Positions 15,822-24,042 of a DNA stretch of 64,000 nucleotides are shown piece after piece. Position numbers and translations under genes: made by a program. This DNA comes from Pseudomonas mucoides (GTDB taxonomy: Bacteria > Pseudomonadota > Gammaproteobacteria > Pseudomonadales > Pseudomonadaceae), in assembly GCF_015461845.1 (NCBI RefSeq), contig NZ_JACOPW010000004.1, positions 1-64,000 on the forward strand, read 5' to 3'. Position 1 is the first letter of the stretch; every line of letters starts with the position of its first letter. The notes under the pieces are model-generated. The model had not been told where the DNA came from. It did not search any database and saw nothing but the letters and a program-made list of their open reading frames with translations.

Positions 15822-17153
15822 ATGACTGATCTACTCACGTCCATTCAAACCGCACTCGGCTTGCCCCACACCCCAATTCCCTTCACGTCGAGCGGCGCCC
15901 TGCCCTCGGCGTTTGCCGTGACCGACCTTGCCTGCGCCAGCATTGCCGCAGCCGGGCAGGCGGTCAGCGAATTGCTGCAGCAGCACACCGGTCGCTTGCC
16001 CGGGGTTGAAGTCGACCGCCGCCTCGCGTCGTTCTGGTTCGCCACCTCGATCCGCCCCATCGGCTGGAGCGTTCCGCCGCTGTGGGACCCGATTGCCGGT
16101 GACTACGCGACGAAGGACGGCTGGATCCGCCTGCACACCAACGCGCCCCATCACCGCGCCGCGGCTGAAAGCGTGCTCGGCACCTGCGCCGACCGCGCGG
16201 CGATGGCGAGCAACGTGGCGCAATGGGCCAGCAGTGGTCTGGAACAGGCCGTGGTCGACGCCGGAGGATGCGCCGCCGAGATGCGCACTTGGGCGCAATG
16301 GCAGCAACACCCACAAGGTATGGCCGTGAACACCGAGCCGTTGATTCAGTTCAGCGGCGACCAAGGGCAACCGGCGAAACCGTGGCAAGGTTCCGTGGCT
16401 CAGCCGCTGGCCGGGCTCAAGGTGCTGGACCTGACCCGCGTGCTGGCCGGTCCGGTCGCCAGCCGTTTTCTCGCCGGCCTCGGGGCGGATGTTTTGCGCA
16501 TCGACCCACCGACCTGGAACGAACCCGGCGTGGTGCCGGAAATCACCCTGGGCAAACGCTGCGCGCGCCTGGACCTGCACAACAACGATGATCGCGCGGT
16601 GTTCGAAACGCTGCTCAAAGAGGCTGACATCCTCCTGCACGGCTACCGCGCCGATGCGCTGGAACGCATGGGTTACGGGGCTGCTGAACGCCGGAGGCTG
16701 GCACCGGGGCTGATCGATGTCAGCCTCAATGCGTACGGCTGGAGCGGACCGTGGCAGAACCGCCGTGGTTTCGACAGTTTGGTGCAGATGAGCAGCGGGA
16801 TTGCCGAGGCCGGGATGCACTGGAAAAACGCGGACAAACCGACGCCGTTGCCAGTGCAGGCACTCGACCACGCGACCGGGTATTTGATGGCGGCGGCAGC
16901 AATCAGGTTGTTGGGGCGCGGGGGTTCGGCGCGGCTTTCGTTGGCGCGTACAGCAAAGTTGCTGATTGAAAATGGCCCGGGAACGGCCGAGGCATTACGA
17001 GCGGAGGATGACAACGACCAGGGGCTGGTGGTTGAGCAGACACCTTGGGGACCGGCGCATCGGCTGCATGTGCCGCTGAGAATAATCGGTACTCCGTTGC
17101 AGTGGGCACTGCCGGCAACTGAATTGGGTTCCCATCGCGCGCAGTGGGGGTGA
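15822..17153 (+). CDS. CaiB/BaiF-type (family III) CoA transferase with unusual domain order
   Basis: Probable acyl-CoA transferase of 443 residues, likely cytoplasmic. The usual family III N-terminal core (LKVLDLTRVLAGPVASRFLA, then DVLRIDPP) begins only at residue 196. The catalytic aspartate appears as Asp349 in QALDHATGYL, and a family-like C-terminus (LGSHRAQW) closes the protein. Residues 1-195, by contrast, contain DYATKDGWIRLHTN (from 94) and a following helical segment that resemble the small domain normally found after the catalytic aspartate. The protein therefore looks circularly permuted, or like the remnant of a duplicated enzyme. Substrate unknown; no neighbouring pathway genes point to one. 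Confidence 0.8.
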   Translation: MTDLLTSIQTALGLPHTPIPFTSSGALPSAFAVTDLACASIAAAGQAVSELLQQHTGRLPGVEVDRRLASFWFATSIRPIGWSVPPLWDPIAGDYATKDGWIRLHTNAPHHRAAAESVLGTCADRAAMASNVAQWASSGLEQAVVDAGGCAAEMRTWAQWQQHPQGMAVNTEPLIQFSGDQGQPAKPWQGSVAQPLAGLKVLDLTRVLAGPVASRFLAGLGADVLRIDPPTWNEPGVVPEITLGKRCARLDLHNNDDRAVFETLLKEADILLHGYRADALERMGYGAAERRRLAPGLIDVSLNAYGWSGPWQNRRGFDSLVQMSSGIAEAGMHWKNADKPTPLPVQALDHATGYLMAAAAIRLLGRGGSARLSLARTAKLLIENGPGTAEALRAEDDNDQGLVVEQTPWGPAHRLHVPLRIIGTPLQWALPATELGSHRAQWG

Positions 17154-17165
17154 TTGCAAGGGCCC

Positions 17166-17240
17166 CATCGCGAGCAAGCTCGCTCCCACAGGTTTTGTGA
17201 ACAACACAAATCCACTGTGGGAGCGAGCTTGCTCGCGATG
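17166..17240. repeat. REPIN between the CoA transferase and alkA genes
   Basis: CATCGCGAGCAAGCTCGCTC and GAGCGAGCTTGCTCGCGATG are nearly perfect inverted copies about 25 bp apart. The two flanking genes converge, so the hairpin may also serve as a two-way terminator. Confidence 0.85.
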
Positions 17241-17274
17241 AGGCCAGCAGAATCAATACAAATCCCGGATCAGC

Positions 17275-18138
17275 TCAATCCATCCGGCTCAGCGATGTCC
17301 AAAGCAACTGCGCCGCATACCCTCGACAAGGTCGCCACGCCTCGGCGCGCAACAGCAATTCGCGCGCCGTCACCGGCCTTTGCTCGAGTGCCGCCAACGC
17401 CTTGATCAACCCCACATCCCCGGACGGAAACGCATCCTCCTCACGCAACTGACGCAAGGCAATGTACTGCGCCGTCCAGTCACCAATCCCGTGTAACGCC
17501 AACAACCGCGCCACACCGCCCTCCCGCCCCGGCGCAAACAACAGCGAATCATCCAGCAGCGCCTGAGCCACGCCGGACAAGGTCCGCCCTCGGCTTTTCG
17601 GCATGCCCAACCTCGCCAGATCCGCCTGCGCCAACACGACAGGCTCAGGAAAAACATGGCTCAAACCCGCCAGCGGCGAGGAAAAGGGCGCACCATACTG
17701 CGCGACCAATTTACCCGCCAACCGAATCGCCGCGCCCACGGTAATCTGCTGCCCCAGCACGGCCCGAATCGCCAGCTCCAGCCCATCCCAGGCCCCCGGC
17801 ACCCGCAAGCCCGGACGCTCGGCCATCAAGCGCGCCATCAACGGGTCCCGCTTCAACTGCCGATGAATCGACGGCAAATCCGCGTCCAGATCAAACATCC
17901 GTCGCACGCGCGCCACGATCTCGGGCACCGCCGACTCCTGCGCAAAATCCAGCGTCAGCTCAAGCGCATCACCGCCCGCCGGCCTGATCGAAAACGTACC
18001 GTGAACACCGTTAAACCCGATGCTGCGCGAGTACACCCCATCGGTCACGATTTCCATACCGGCCACCGCCCGCGCCGACAAGAACTGCAACATCGCCGCC
18101 CAGTCATACGGCGGTTGATACGCCAGCAGCAACCTCAT
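17275..18138 (-). CDS. alkA: DNA-3-methyladenine glycosylase II (AlkA type)
   Basis: Base-excision repair enzyme that removes alkylated purines, 287 residues. The N-terminal AlkA domain (about 1-115) is followed by the helix-hairpin-helix glycosylase domain. The hairpin LHGIGDWTAQYIALR is followed by FPSGDVGLIKA, whose aspartate is at the catalytic position. The start ATG (18136-18138) forms a 4-bp ATGA overlap with the stop codon of the upstream antiporter gene, so the two are translationally coupled. There is no Ada-type methyltransferase domain. Pairing of a DNA glycosylase with an amino-acid antiporter is odd and may simply reflect transcriptional piggy-backing. Confidence 0.88.
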   Translation of the reverse strand: MRLLLAYQPPYDWAAMLQFLSARAVAGMEIVTDGVYSRSIGFNGVHGTFSIRPAGGDALELTLDFAQESAVPEIVARVRRMFDLDADLPSIHRQLKRDPLMARLMAERPGLRVPGAWDGLELAIRAVLGQQITVGAAIRLAGKLVAQYGAPFSSPLAGLSHVFPEPVVLAQADLARLGMPKSRGRTLSGVAQALLDDSLLFAPGREGGVARLLALHGIGDWTAQYIALRQLREEDAFPSGDVGLIKALAALEQRPVTARELLLRAEAWRPCRGYAAQLLWTSLSRMD

Positions 18139-19562
18139 AACGACAGTAAACCGCTGTACAACCCATATGCGGCCAACCCGGCACCAATCAGGACACCAGT
18201 AAAAATGCCCTTCTCTACATGAGTGAACAACGGCTCGCCCTGCTCGTGCTTGGCCTTGGCAAACAGAATCACCCCCGGCGCATACAGCAGCGCCGACAGC
18301 AGCAGGTATTTGACCCCGCCGGCATACAGCAACCACACCGCATACCCCAGCGCGACCCCACCGATCATCAGGTCTTTGGTGCGCTCGGCACTGGCGTGTT
18401 CGTAGGTTTCGCCGCGTCCGCTCAACAATACCGCGTACGCCGCCGACCACAGGTACGGCACCAGAATCATCGAGGACGCGAGGTAGATCAGGCTGGTGTA
18501 AGTGCCGGCGGAAAACAGCGTGATCAGCAGGAAGAGCTGGATCATCACGTTGGTCAGCCACAGGGCGTTGACCGGCACATGGTTGGCGTTTTCCTTCTTC
18601 AGGAAAGCCGGCATGGTCTTGTCCTTCGCCGTGGCGAACAGGATCTCGGCACACAGCAGCGCCCATGACAGCAACGCCCCCAACAGCGAAATCGCCAGGC
18701 CGATACTGATCAGCAACGCGCCCCAAGGCCCGACGATATGTTCCAGCACCGCTGCCAGTGACGGGTTTTGCAAGTTGGCCAGTTGCGGCTGGCTCATGAT
18801 CCCCAGCGACAACACGTTCACCAACACCAGCAATGCCAGCACCCCGAGAAAGCCGATGACCGTCGCCCGGCCCACGTCCGAGCGTTTCTCCGCACGCGCC
18901 GAATACACACTGGCACCTTCAATGCCGATAAACACGAACACCGTCACCAGCATCATGTTGCGCACCTGGTCCATCACTCCGCCGAAACTCGGGTTGCTTC
19001 GGCCCCAGATGTCGCGGGTAAAGACGTCAGCCTTGAAAGCGACGGCGGCAATGACGATGAACATGATCAGCGGCACGATCTTGGCCACAGTGGTCACCTG
19101 GTTGATGAACGCCGCCTCCTTGATCCCGCGCATCACCAGAAAATGCACGGCCCACAGCAGCACCGAGGCGCAGCCAATAGCAGTCGGCGTATTGCCCTGG
19201 CCAAAGACCGGAAAGAAATAACCGAGGGTGCTGAACAGCAGCACGAAATAACCGACGTTGCCCAGCCAGGCACTGATCCAGTACCCCCACGCCGACGAGA
19301 ACCCCATGTAGTCACCGAAGCCGGCCTTGGCGTAGGCGTACACCCCGGAGTCCAGTTCGGGTTTGCGATTGGCCAGGGTCTGGAAGACGAACGCCAGGGT
19401 CAGCATGCCGACAGCAGTAATGGCCCATCCGATCAGCACCGCCCCCGCGTCGGCCCGCGCTGCCATGTTCTGCGGCAACGAGAAAATCCCGCCGCCAATC
19501 ATCGACCCCACCACCAGGGCGATCAGTGCGCTCAGGCGTAGCTTTTGCGTGGGTTGTGACAT
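18135..19562 (-). CDS. ArcD-type basic amino acid antiporter, second copy
   Basis: Inner-membrane APC-superfamily exchanger of 475 residues with about 12-13 hydrophobic segments. It opens with LSALIALVVGSMIGGGIFSLPQ and is very similar to the ArcD encoded on the opposite strand at 20025-21452, with the same length and long identical stretches. The probable reaction is arginine/ornithine exchange or a close variant. I chose the ATG at 19560-19562 (MSQPTQKL), with GGAG about 8 bp upstream; an eight-codon longer frame exists. It is divergent from arcDABC and coupled to alkA downstream. It probably arose by duplication of arcD and may differ in substrate or in aerobic/anaerobic regulation. Confidence 0.88.
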   Translation of the reverse strand: MSQPTQKLRLSALIALVVGSMIGGGIFSLPQNMAARADAGAVLIGWAITAVGMLTLAFVFQTLANRKPELDSGVYAYAKAGFGDYMGFSSAWGYWISAWLGNVGYFVLLFSTLGYFFPVFGQGNTPTAIGCASVLLWAVHFLVMRGIKEAAFINQVTTVAKIVPLIMFIVIAAVAFKADVFTRDIWGRSNPSFGGVMDQVRNMMLVTVFVFIGIEGASVYSARAEKRSDVGRATVIGFLGVLALLVLVNVLSLGIMSQPQLANLQNPSLAAVLEHIVGPWGALLISIGLAISLLGALLSWALLCAEILFATAKDKTMPAFLKKENANHVPVNALWLTNVMIQLFLLITLFSAGTYTSLIYLASSMILVPYLWSAAYAVLLSGRGETYEHASAERTKDLMIGGVALGYAVWLLYAGGVKYLLLSALLYAPGVILFAKAKHEQGEPLFTHVEKGIFTGVLIGAGLAAYGLYSGLLSL

Positions 19563-19736
19563 TCCAGCATCTCCATTTTTGTCCACAGTCGGCCAAGGGC
19601 TGTCATGGTTTTGAAACCTTCAAGGGGTTGGCTTAACTAAATAGATACAGCGTAATAACGTTTATTAGATAAAGCCATTTCGGACACGGTTATTTATAGC
19701 CGATCACTCTATAGGCGTCTTGGCAAAGAGCGAATT

Positions 19737-19778
19737 TGTCGATGAATCCCAATAAATCAAATCCACACTGGAAACGAC
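19737..19778 (+). promoter_or_regulatory. Possible ArgR operator between the two arcD copies
   Basis: Two tandem 21-bp units partly fit the Pseudomonas ArgR half-site TGTCGC-N8-AA. The first is TGTCGA-N8-AA (one mismatch); the second has the AA in register but a poor TGTCGC (CAAATC). Arginine-responsive control of arc genes is known in P. aeruginosa. This is a weak match in a 462-bp gene-free interval (19563-20024). Confidence 0.28.
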
Positions 19779-19949
19779 TGCCAAATAGTTGCGGAAACGC
19801 CAAAACGAACTAATTTAAAGATCGCCAGCCAAGCTCTCTTATTTCGGATAGCTCTGAGCGAGCCGTCTGGAATAGGCTTCTGCGGCAATCCGTGTGTGGC
19901 CAGAGCAACATCCAAAAGTCTTTATTTAACAATGGAATGTGCCAATGCA

Positions 19950-19963
19950 CTGATCTAAGTCAG
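19950..19963 (+). promoter_or_regulatory. ANR (FNR-type) box of the arcDABC promoter
   Basis: CTGATCTAAGTCAG is a dyad that matches the TTGAT-N4-ATCAA ANR/FNR consensus in the core bases. It is 62-75 bp before the arcD ATG. If it is centred at -41.5, the start site would be about 19998 and the -10 hexamer would be 19986-19991, where TACTCT is found. This spacing supports anaerobic activation as for known arc operons. Confidence 0.6.
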
Positions 19964-19985
19964 ATGTTTGAACAGCTAACAGAAC

Positions 19986-19991
19986 TACTCT
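19986..19991 (+). promoter_or_regulatory. Predicted -10 element of arcD
   Basis: TACTCT is at the spacing expected downstream of a class II ANR box. The hexamer alone is weak; the call rests on the spacing. Confidence 0.35.
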
Positions 19992-20024
19992 GTTGTCTCT
20001 CTTCTCCTGCACTGGAGTCATGCG

Positions 20025-21452
20025 ATGTCTGAATCCCCCGGAAAACTGAAACTCGGCGCATTGGTTGCACTGGTTGTTGGCTCAATGATTGGGGGCGGGA
20101 TCTTTTCCTTGCCACAAAACATGGCCGCCAGTGCGGACGTTGGCGCGGTCCTGATCGGCTGGGCCATTACCGCTGTCGGCATGCTCACGCTGGCCTTCGT
20201 CTTTCAGACCCTGGCCAACCGCAAGCCTGATCTGGATGGCGGGGTGTACGCCTACGCCAAGGCCGGTTTCGGCGACTACATGGGTTTCTCTTCCGCCTGG
20301 GGGTACTGGATCAGTGCCTGGCTGGGCAACGTCGGCTACTTCGTTCTGCTGTTCAGCACCCTCGGCTACTTCTTCCCCATTTTTGGCGAGGGTAATACGG
20401 TCGCAGCCATCATCGGTGCATCGGTCCTGCTCTGGGGTGTGCATTTCCTCGTGTTGCGCGGGATCAAGGAAGCGGCGTTCATCAACCTGGTGACCACGGT
20501 CGCCAAAATCGTGCCGCTGCTGCTGTTTGTGCTGATCGCGATTTTCGCCTTCAAACTGGACATCTTCACCGCCGACATCTGGGGTTTGAAAAACCCGGAC
20601 CTGGGCAGCGTGATGAACCAGGTGCGCAAAATGATGCTGGTCACCGTCTGGGTGTTCATCGGCATCGAGGGCGCGAGCATTTTCTCGGCCCGCGCAGAAA
20701 AACGCACCGACGTCGGTAAAGCCACCGTCATCGGTTTCATCACCGTGCTGCTGTTCCTGGTGCTGGTGAACGTATTGTCCCTGGGGATCATGACCCAACC
20801 GGAACTGGCCAAGCTGCAGAACCCGTCGATGGCGGCCGTGCTGGAGCATGTGGTCGGTCATTGGGGCGCGGTGCTGATCAGCGTCGGTCTGGTCATCTCG
20901 CTGCTGGGGGCCTTGCTGTCGTGGGTACTGCTGTGTGCGGAGATCATGTTCGCCGCCGCCAAGGACCACACCATGCCGGAGTTCCTGCGCAAGGAAAACG
21001 CCAACCACGTGCCGGTCAACGCCCTGTGGCTGACCAACGCAATGGTGCAGCTGTTCCTGGTCATCACCCTGTTTTCGGCCAGTACTTACCTGTCGCTGAT
21101 CTACCTCGCCACTTCGATGATCCTGGTGCCCTACCTGTGGTCGGCGGCTTACGCACTGTTGCTGGCGGTACGCGGTGAGAGCTACGAAATCGACAAGGCC
21201 GATCGTTCCAAGGACCTGTTCATCGCCAGCATCGCGGTGATCTACGCCGTCTGGCTGGTCTACGCCGGCGGCACCAAATACCTGCTGCTGTCCGCCCTGC
21301 TCTATGCGCCCGGCGTGATCCTGTTCGCCAAGGCCAAGCGAGAACTGGGCAAACCTGTTTTCACCAACGTCGAGAAGCTGATTTTTGCAGCCGTGATCAT
21401 AGGTGCCGTAGTGGCGGCCTATGGACTGTATTCCGGCTTCCTGACTCTGTAA
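20025..21452 (+). CDS. arcD: Arginine/ornithine antiporter
   Basis: Inner-membrane APC-superfamily exchanger that imports arginine in exchange for ornithine, so that the deiminase pathway can make ATP under oxygen limitation. It has 475 residues and about 12-13 membrane segments, and opens with LGALVALVVGSMIGGGIFSLP. The start ATG at 20025 has GGAG 7 bp upstream. It is first in the order arcD-arcA-arcB-arcC, as in P. aeruginosa. Only 35 bp separate it from arcA. An ANR-type box precedes it. A close paralogue lies divergently upstream. Confidence 0.94.
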   Translation: MSESPGKLKLGALVALVVGSMIGGGIFSLPQNMAASADVGAVLIGWAITAVGMLTLAFVFQTLANRKPDLDGGVYAYAKAGFGDYMGFSSAWGYWISAWLGNVGYFVLLFSTLGYFFPIFGEGNTVAAIIGASVLLWGVHFLVLRGIKEAAFINLVTTVAKIVPLLLFVLIAIFAFKLDIFTADIWGLKNPDLGSVMNQVRKMMLVTVWVFIGIEGASIFSARAEKRTDVGKATVIGFITVLLFLVLVNVLSLGIMTQPELAKLQNPSMAAVLEHVVGHWGAVLISVGLVISLLGALLSWVLLCAEIMFAAAKDHTMPEFLRKENANHVPVNALWLTNAMVQLFLVITLFSASTYLSLIYLATSMILVPYLWSAAYALLLAVRGESYEIDKADRSKDLFIASIAVIYAVWLVYAGGTKYLLLSALLYAPGVILFAKAKRELGKPVFTNVEKLIFAAVIIGAVVAAYGLYSGFLTL

Positions 21453-21487
21453 CACCTGAATAATTTGTCATCTGGAGGATCACTGTA

Positions 21488-22744
21488 ATGACCACGGAAA
21501 AAGTTAAGTACGGCGTGCATTCCGAAGCCGGCAAACTGCGCAAAGTCATGGTTTGCTCCCCCGGCCTGGCCCACCAGCGGCTCACCCCGAATAACTGTGA
21601 CGAGCTGCTGTTTGATGATGTGCTGTGGGTCGCCCAAGCCAAGCGTGACCACTTCGACTTCGTCACCAAGATGCGCGAACGCGGGATCGACGTTGTGGAA
21701 ATGCACAACCTGTTGACCGACATCGTCGCCATCCCCGAAGCGCTGGAATGGATTCTGGAGCGCAAGGTCACCGCCGATTCGGTGGGTTTGGGCCTGATCA
21801 ATGAAGTGAAATCCTGGCTGCTCAGCCTGGAGCCACGTCATATCGCCGAGTTCCTGATTGGCGGTGTCTCCGCCGATGACCTGCCGGACAGCTTCGGTGG
21901 CAAAACCATCCAGATGTTCCGCGACTTCCTCGGCCATTCCAGCTTCATTCTGCCGCCACTGCCCAACACTCAGTTCACCCGCGACACCACGTGCTGGATC
22001 TACGGTGGCGTGACCCTGAACCCGATGTACTGGCCGGCACGCCGTCAGGAAACCCTGCTGACCACCGCCATCTATAAATTCCACCCGCAGTTCACCAACG
22101 CCGAATTCGAGATCTGGTACGGCGACCCGGACCAGGATCACGGCAGCTCCACCCTTGAGGGCGGCGACGTGATGCCGATCGGCAACGGCGTAGTGCTGAT
22201 CGGTATGGGCGAGCGTTCGTCGCGCCAGGCCATCGGTCAATTGGCGCTGAACCTGTTCAAACACAAAGCCGTGGAAAAAGTCATCGTCGCCGGCCTGCCA
22301 AAATCCCGCGCCGCGATGCACCTGGACACCGTGTTCAGCTTCTGTGACCGCGACCTGGTCACTATTTTTCCCGAAGTCGTGAACCAGATCGTCGCCTTCA
22401 CCCTGCGTCCGGACGAAAAGAAACCGGGCGGCATCGACATCCGACGCGAAGACGGCACGTTCCTCGACACCGTGGCCAAGGCACTCAACCTGAAAGCGTT
22501 GCGGGTCGTCGAAACCGGCGGCAACAGCTTCGCCGCCGAACGCGAACAGTGGGATGACGGTAACAACGTGGTGGCCGTGGAGCCGGGCGTGGTCATCGGT
22601 TATGACCGTAACACCTACACCAACACCTTGCTGCGCAAGGCGGGTATCGAGGTCATCACCATCAGCGCCGGCGAACTGGGGCGTGGACGTGGGGGCGGCC
22701 ACTGCATGACCTGCCCGATCATTCGCGACCCTATCGACTATTAA
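21488..22744 (+). CDS. arcA: Arginine deiminase
   Basis: Hydrolyses arginine to citrulline and ammonia, first step of the arginine deiminase pathway. It has 418 residues, the usual length. Active-site segments are present: FTRDTTCWIYGG, the catalytic histidine in AAMHLDTVFSFCD, and the nucleophilic cysteine in GGGHCMTCPI near the C-terminus. The start has GGAGGATC upstream. It lies between arcD and arcB and should be expressed with them from the ANR-type promoter. Confidence 0.97.
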   Translation: MTTEKVKYGVHSEAGKLRKVMVCSPGLAHQRLTPNNCDELLFDDVLWVAQAKRDHFDFVTKMRERGIDVVEMHNLLTDIVAIPEALEWILERKVTADSVGLGLINEVKSWLLSLEPRHIAEFLIGGVSADDLPDSFGGKTIQMFRDFLGHSSFILPPLPNTQFTRDTTCWIYGGVTLNPMYWPARRQETLLTTAIYKFHPQFTNAEFEIWYGDPDQDHGSSTLEGGDVMPIGNGVVLIGMGERSSRQAIGQLALNLFKHKAVEKVIVAGLPKSRAAMHLDTVFSFCDRDLVTIFPEVVNQIVAFTLRPDEKKPGGIDIRREDGTFLDTVAKALNLKALRVVETGGNSFAAEREQWDDGNNVVAVEPGVVIGYDRNTYTNTLLRKAGIEVITISAGELGRGRGGGHCMTCPIIRDPIDY

Positions 22745-22825
22745 TCTTTGAGCCCTGGCCGCTGCTGCCCTCTACCCGAAGGCAAGCACGGCCAGGGGGA
22801 TAACCGACATCTAAGGAGATCCATC

Positions 22826-23836
22826 ATGGCTTTTAACATTCACAACCGTAATTTGCTGAGCCTGGAACACCACACCCCTCGTGAATTGCGTTATCTGCTC
22901 GACCTGTCCCGCGACCTCAAACGCGCCAAGTACACCGGCACCGAGCAACAGCACCTCAAAGGCAACAACATCGCGCTGATCTTCGAAAAAACCTCGACCC
23001 GCACCCGTTGCGCCTTCGAAGTCGCCGCTTATGACCAGGGTGCCAACGTCACCTACATCGACCCGAACTCTTCGCAGATCGGCCATAAAGAAAGCATGAA
23101 AGACACCGCCCGCGTGCTGGGGCGCATGTACGACGCTATCGAGTACCGTGGCTTCAAGCAGGAAATCGTTGAAGAACTGGCCAAGTTTGCCGGTGTGCCC
23201 GTGTTCAACGGCCTGACCGATGAATACCACCCAACGCAAATGATCGCCGACGTGCTGACCATGCGCGAACACGCCGACAAGCCGATCCACGACATCAGCT
23301 ACGTCTACCTGGGCGACGCCCGCAACAACATGGGTAACTCGCTGCTGCTGATCGGCGCCAAGCTGGGCATGGACGTGCGCATCTGCGCGCCAAAAGCCCT
23401 GTGGCCGCTGGACGATCTGGTTGAGCGTTGCCACAAATATGCCGAAGAAAGCGGCGCGCGCATCACCCTGACCGAAGACACGAAAGTCGCGGTCAAGGGC
23501 GTGGACTTCATTCACACCGACGTGTGGGTCTCGATGGGTGAACCGGTCGAAGCCTGGGCTGAACGTATCCAGCAACTGCTGCCGTATCAGGTCAACGCCG
23601 AACTGATGAAAGCCACCGGCAACCCACGCACCAAGTTCATGCACTGCCTGCCGGCCTTCCACAACAGTGATACCAAAGTCGGCAAACAGATTGCCGAGCA
23701 GTACCCGAACCTGAAGAACGGCATCGAAGTGACTGATGACGTGTTCGAGTCGCCGGCCTGCATTGCCTTCGAGCAAGCGGAAAACCGCATGCACACGATC
23801 AAGGCGATTCTGGTGTCGACCCTGGCTGACCTTTAA
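22826..23836 (+). CDS. arcB: Ornithine carbamoyltransferase, catabolic
   Basis: Cleaves citrulline with phosphate to ornithine and carbamoyl phosphate. It has 336 residues, the length of catabolic enzymes and longer than anabolic ArgF. The carbamoyl-phosphate site EKTSTRTRCAFEVAA, the ornithine-side motif and the HCLPAFH catalytic segment are visible. I chose the ATG at 22826 (MAFNIHNRNLL), with AAGGAG 8 bp upstream; the 26 upstream codons of the longer frame are leader. The arcB-arcC gap of about 200 bp carries a REPIN. Confidence 0.96.
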   Translation: MAFNIHNRNLLSLEHHTPRELRYLLDLSRDLKRAKYTGTEQQHLKGNNIALIFEKTSTRTRCAFEVAAYDQGANVTYIDPNSSQIGHKESMKDTARVLGRMYDAIEYRGFKQEIVEELAKFAGVPVFNGLTDEYHPTQMIADVLTMREHADKPIHDISYVYLGDARNNMGNSLLLIGAKLGMDVRICAPKALWPLDDLVERCHKYAEESGARITLTEDTKVAVKGVDFIHTDVWVSMGEPVEAWAERIQQLLPYQVNAELMKATGNPRTKFMHCLPAFHNSDTKVGKQIAEQYPNLKNGIEVTDDVFESPACIAFEQAENRMHTIKAILVSTLADL

Positions 23837-23888
23837 CGGCGCACCCGGCTCCCACTGACTGGACTCAGTCAATGTGGGCGCCGGCTTT

Positions 23889-23992
23889 TGTGGGAGCCGG
23901 GCTTGCCCAGGGCGGCGTTCCGATGATGGCATCACCTCGTTGTGACTGATTCACCGAGGCGTCTGCATCGCTGGCAAGCCAGGCTTCCACAA
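23889..23992. repeat. REPIN inside the arc operon (arcB-arcC)
   Basis: TGTGGGAGCCGGGCTTGCCC faces TGGCAAGCCAGGCTTCCACA about 60 bp away. The ends are of a different REP subtype from the neighbours (central CCGGGCTTGCC). A second hairpin with CCGGCTCCCA and TGGGCGCCGG precedes it (about 23845-23885). Both lie within the presumed arcDABC transcript. Confidence 0.75.
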
Positions 23993-24042
23993 TGACCGCA
24001 TTCGTCTTACGAGACCTCACTGTTTTCTGGAAGGACTGCATT

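Noticed and set aside
20082..21455. 457-codon minus-strand open frame opposite arcD
   Set aside because: Antisense of a membrane protein gene; no family similarity.
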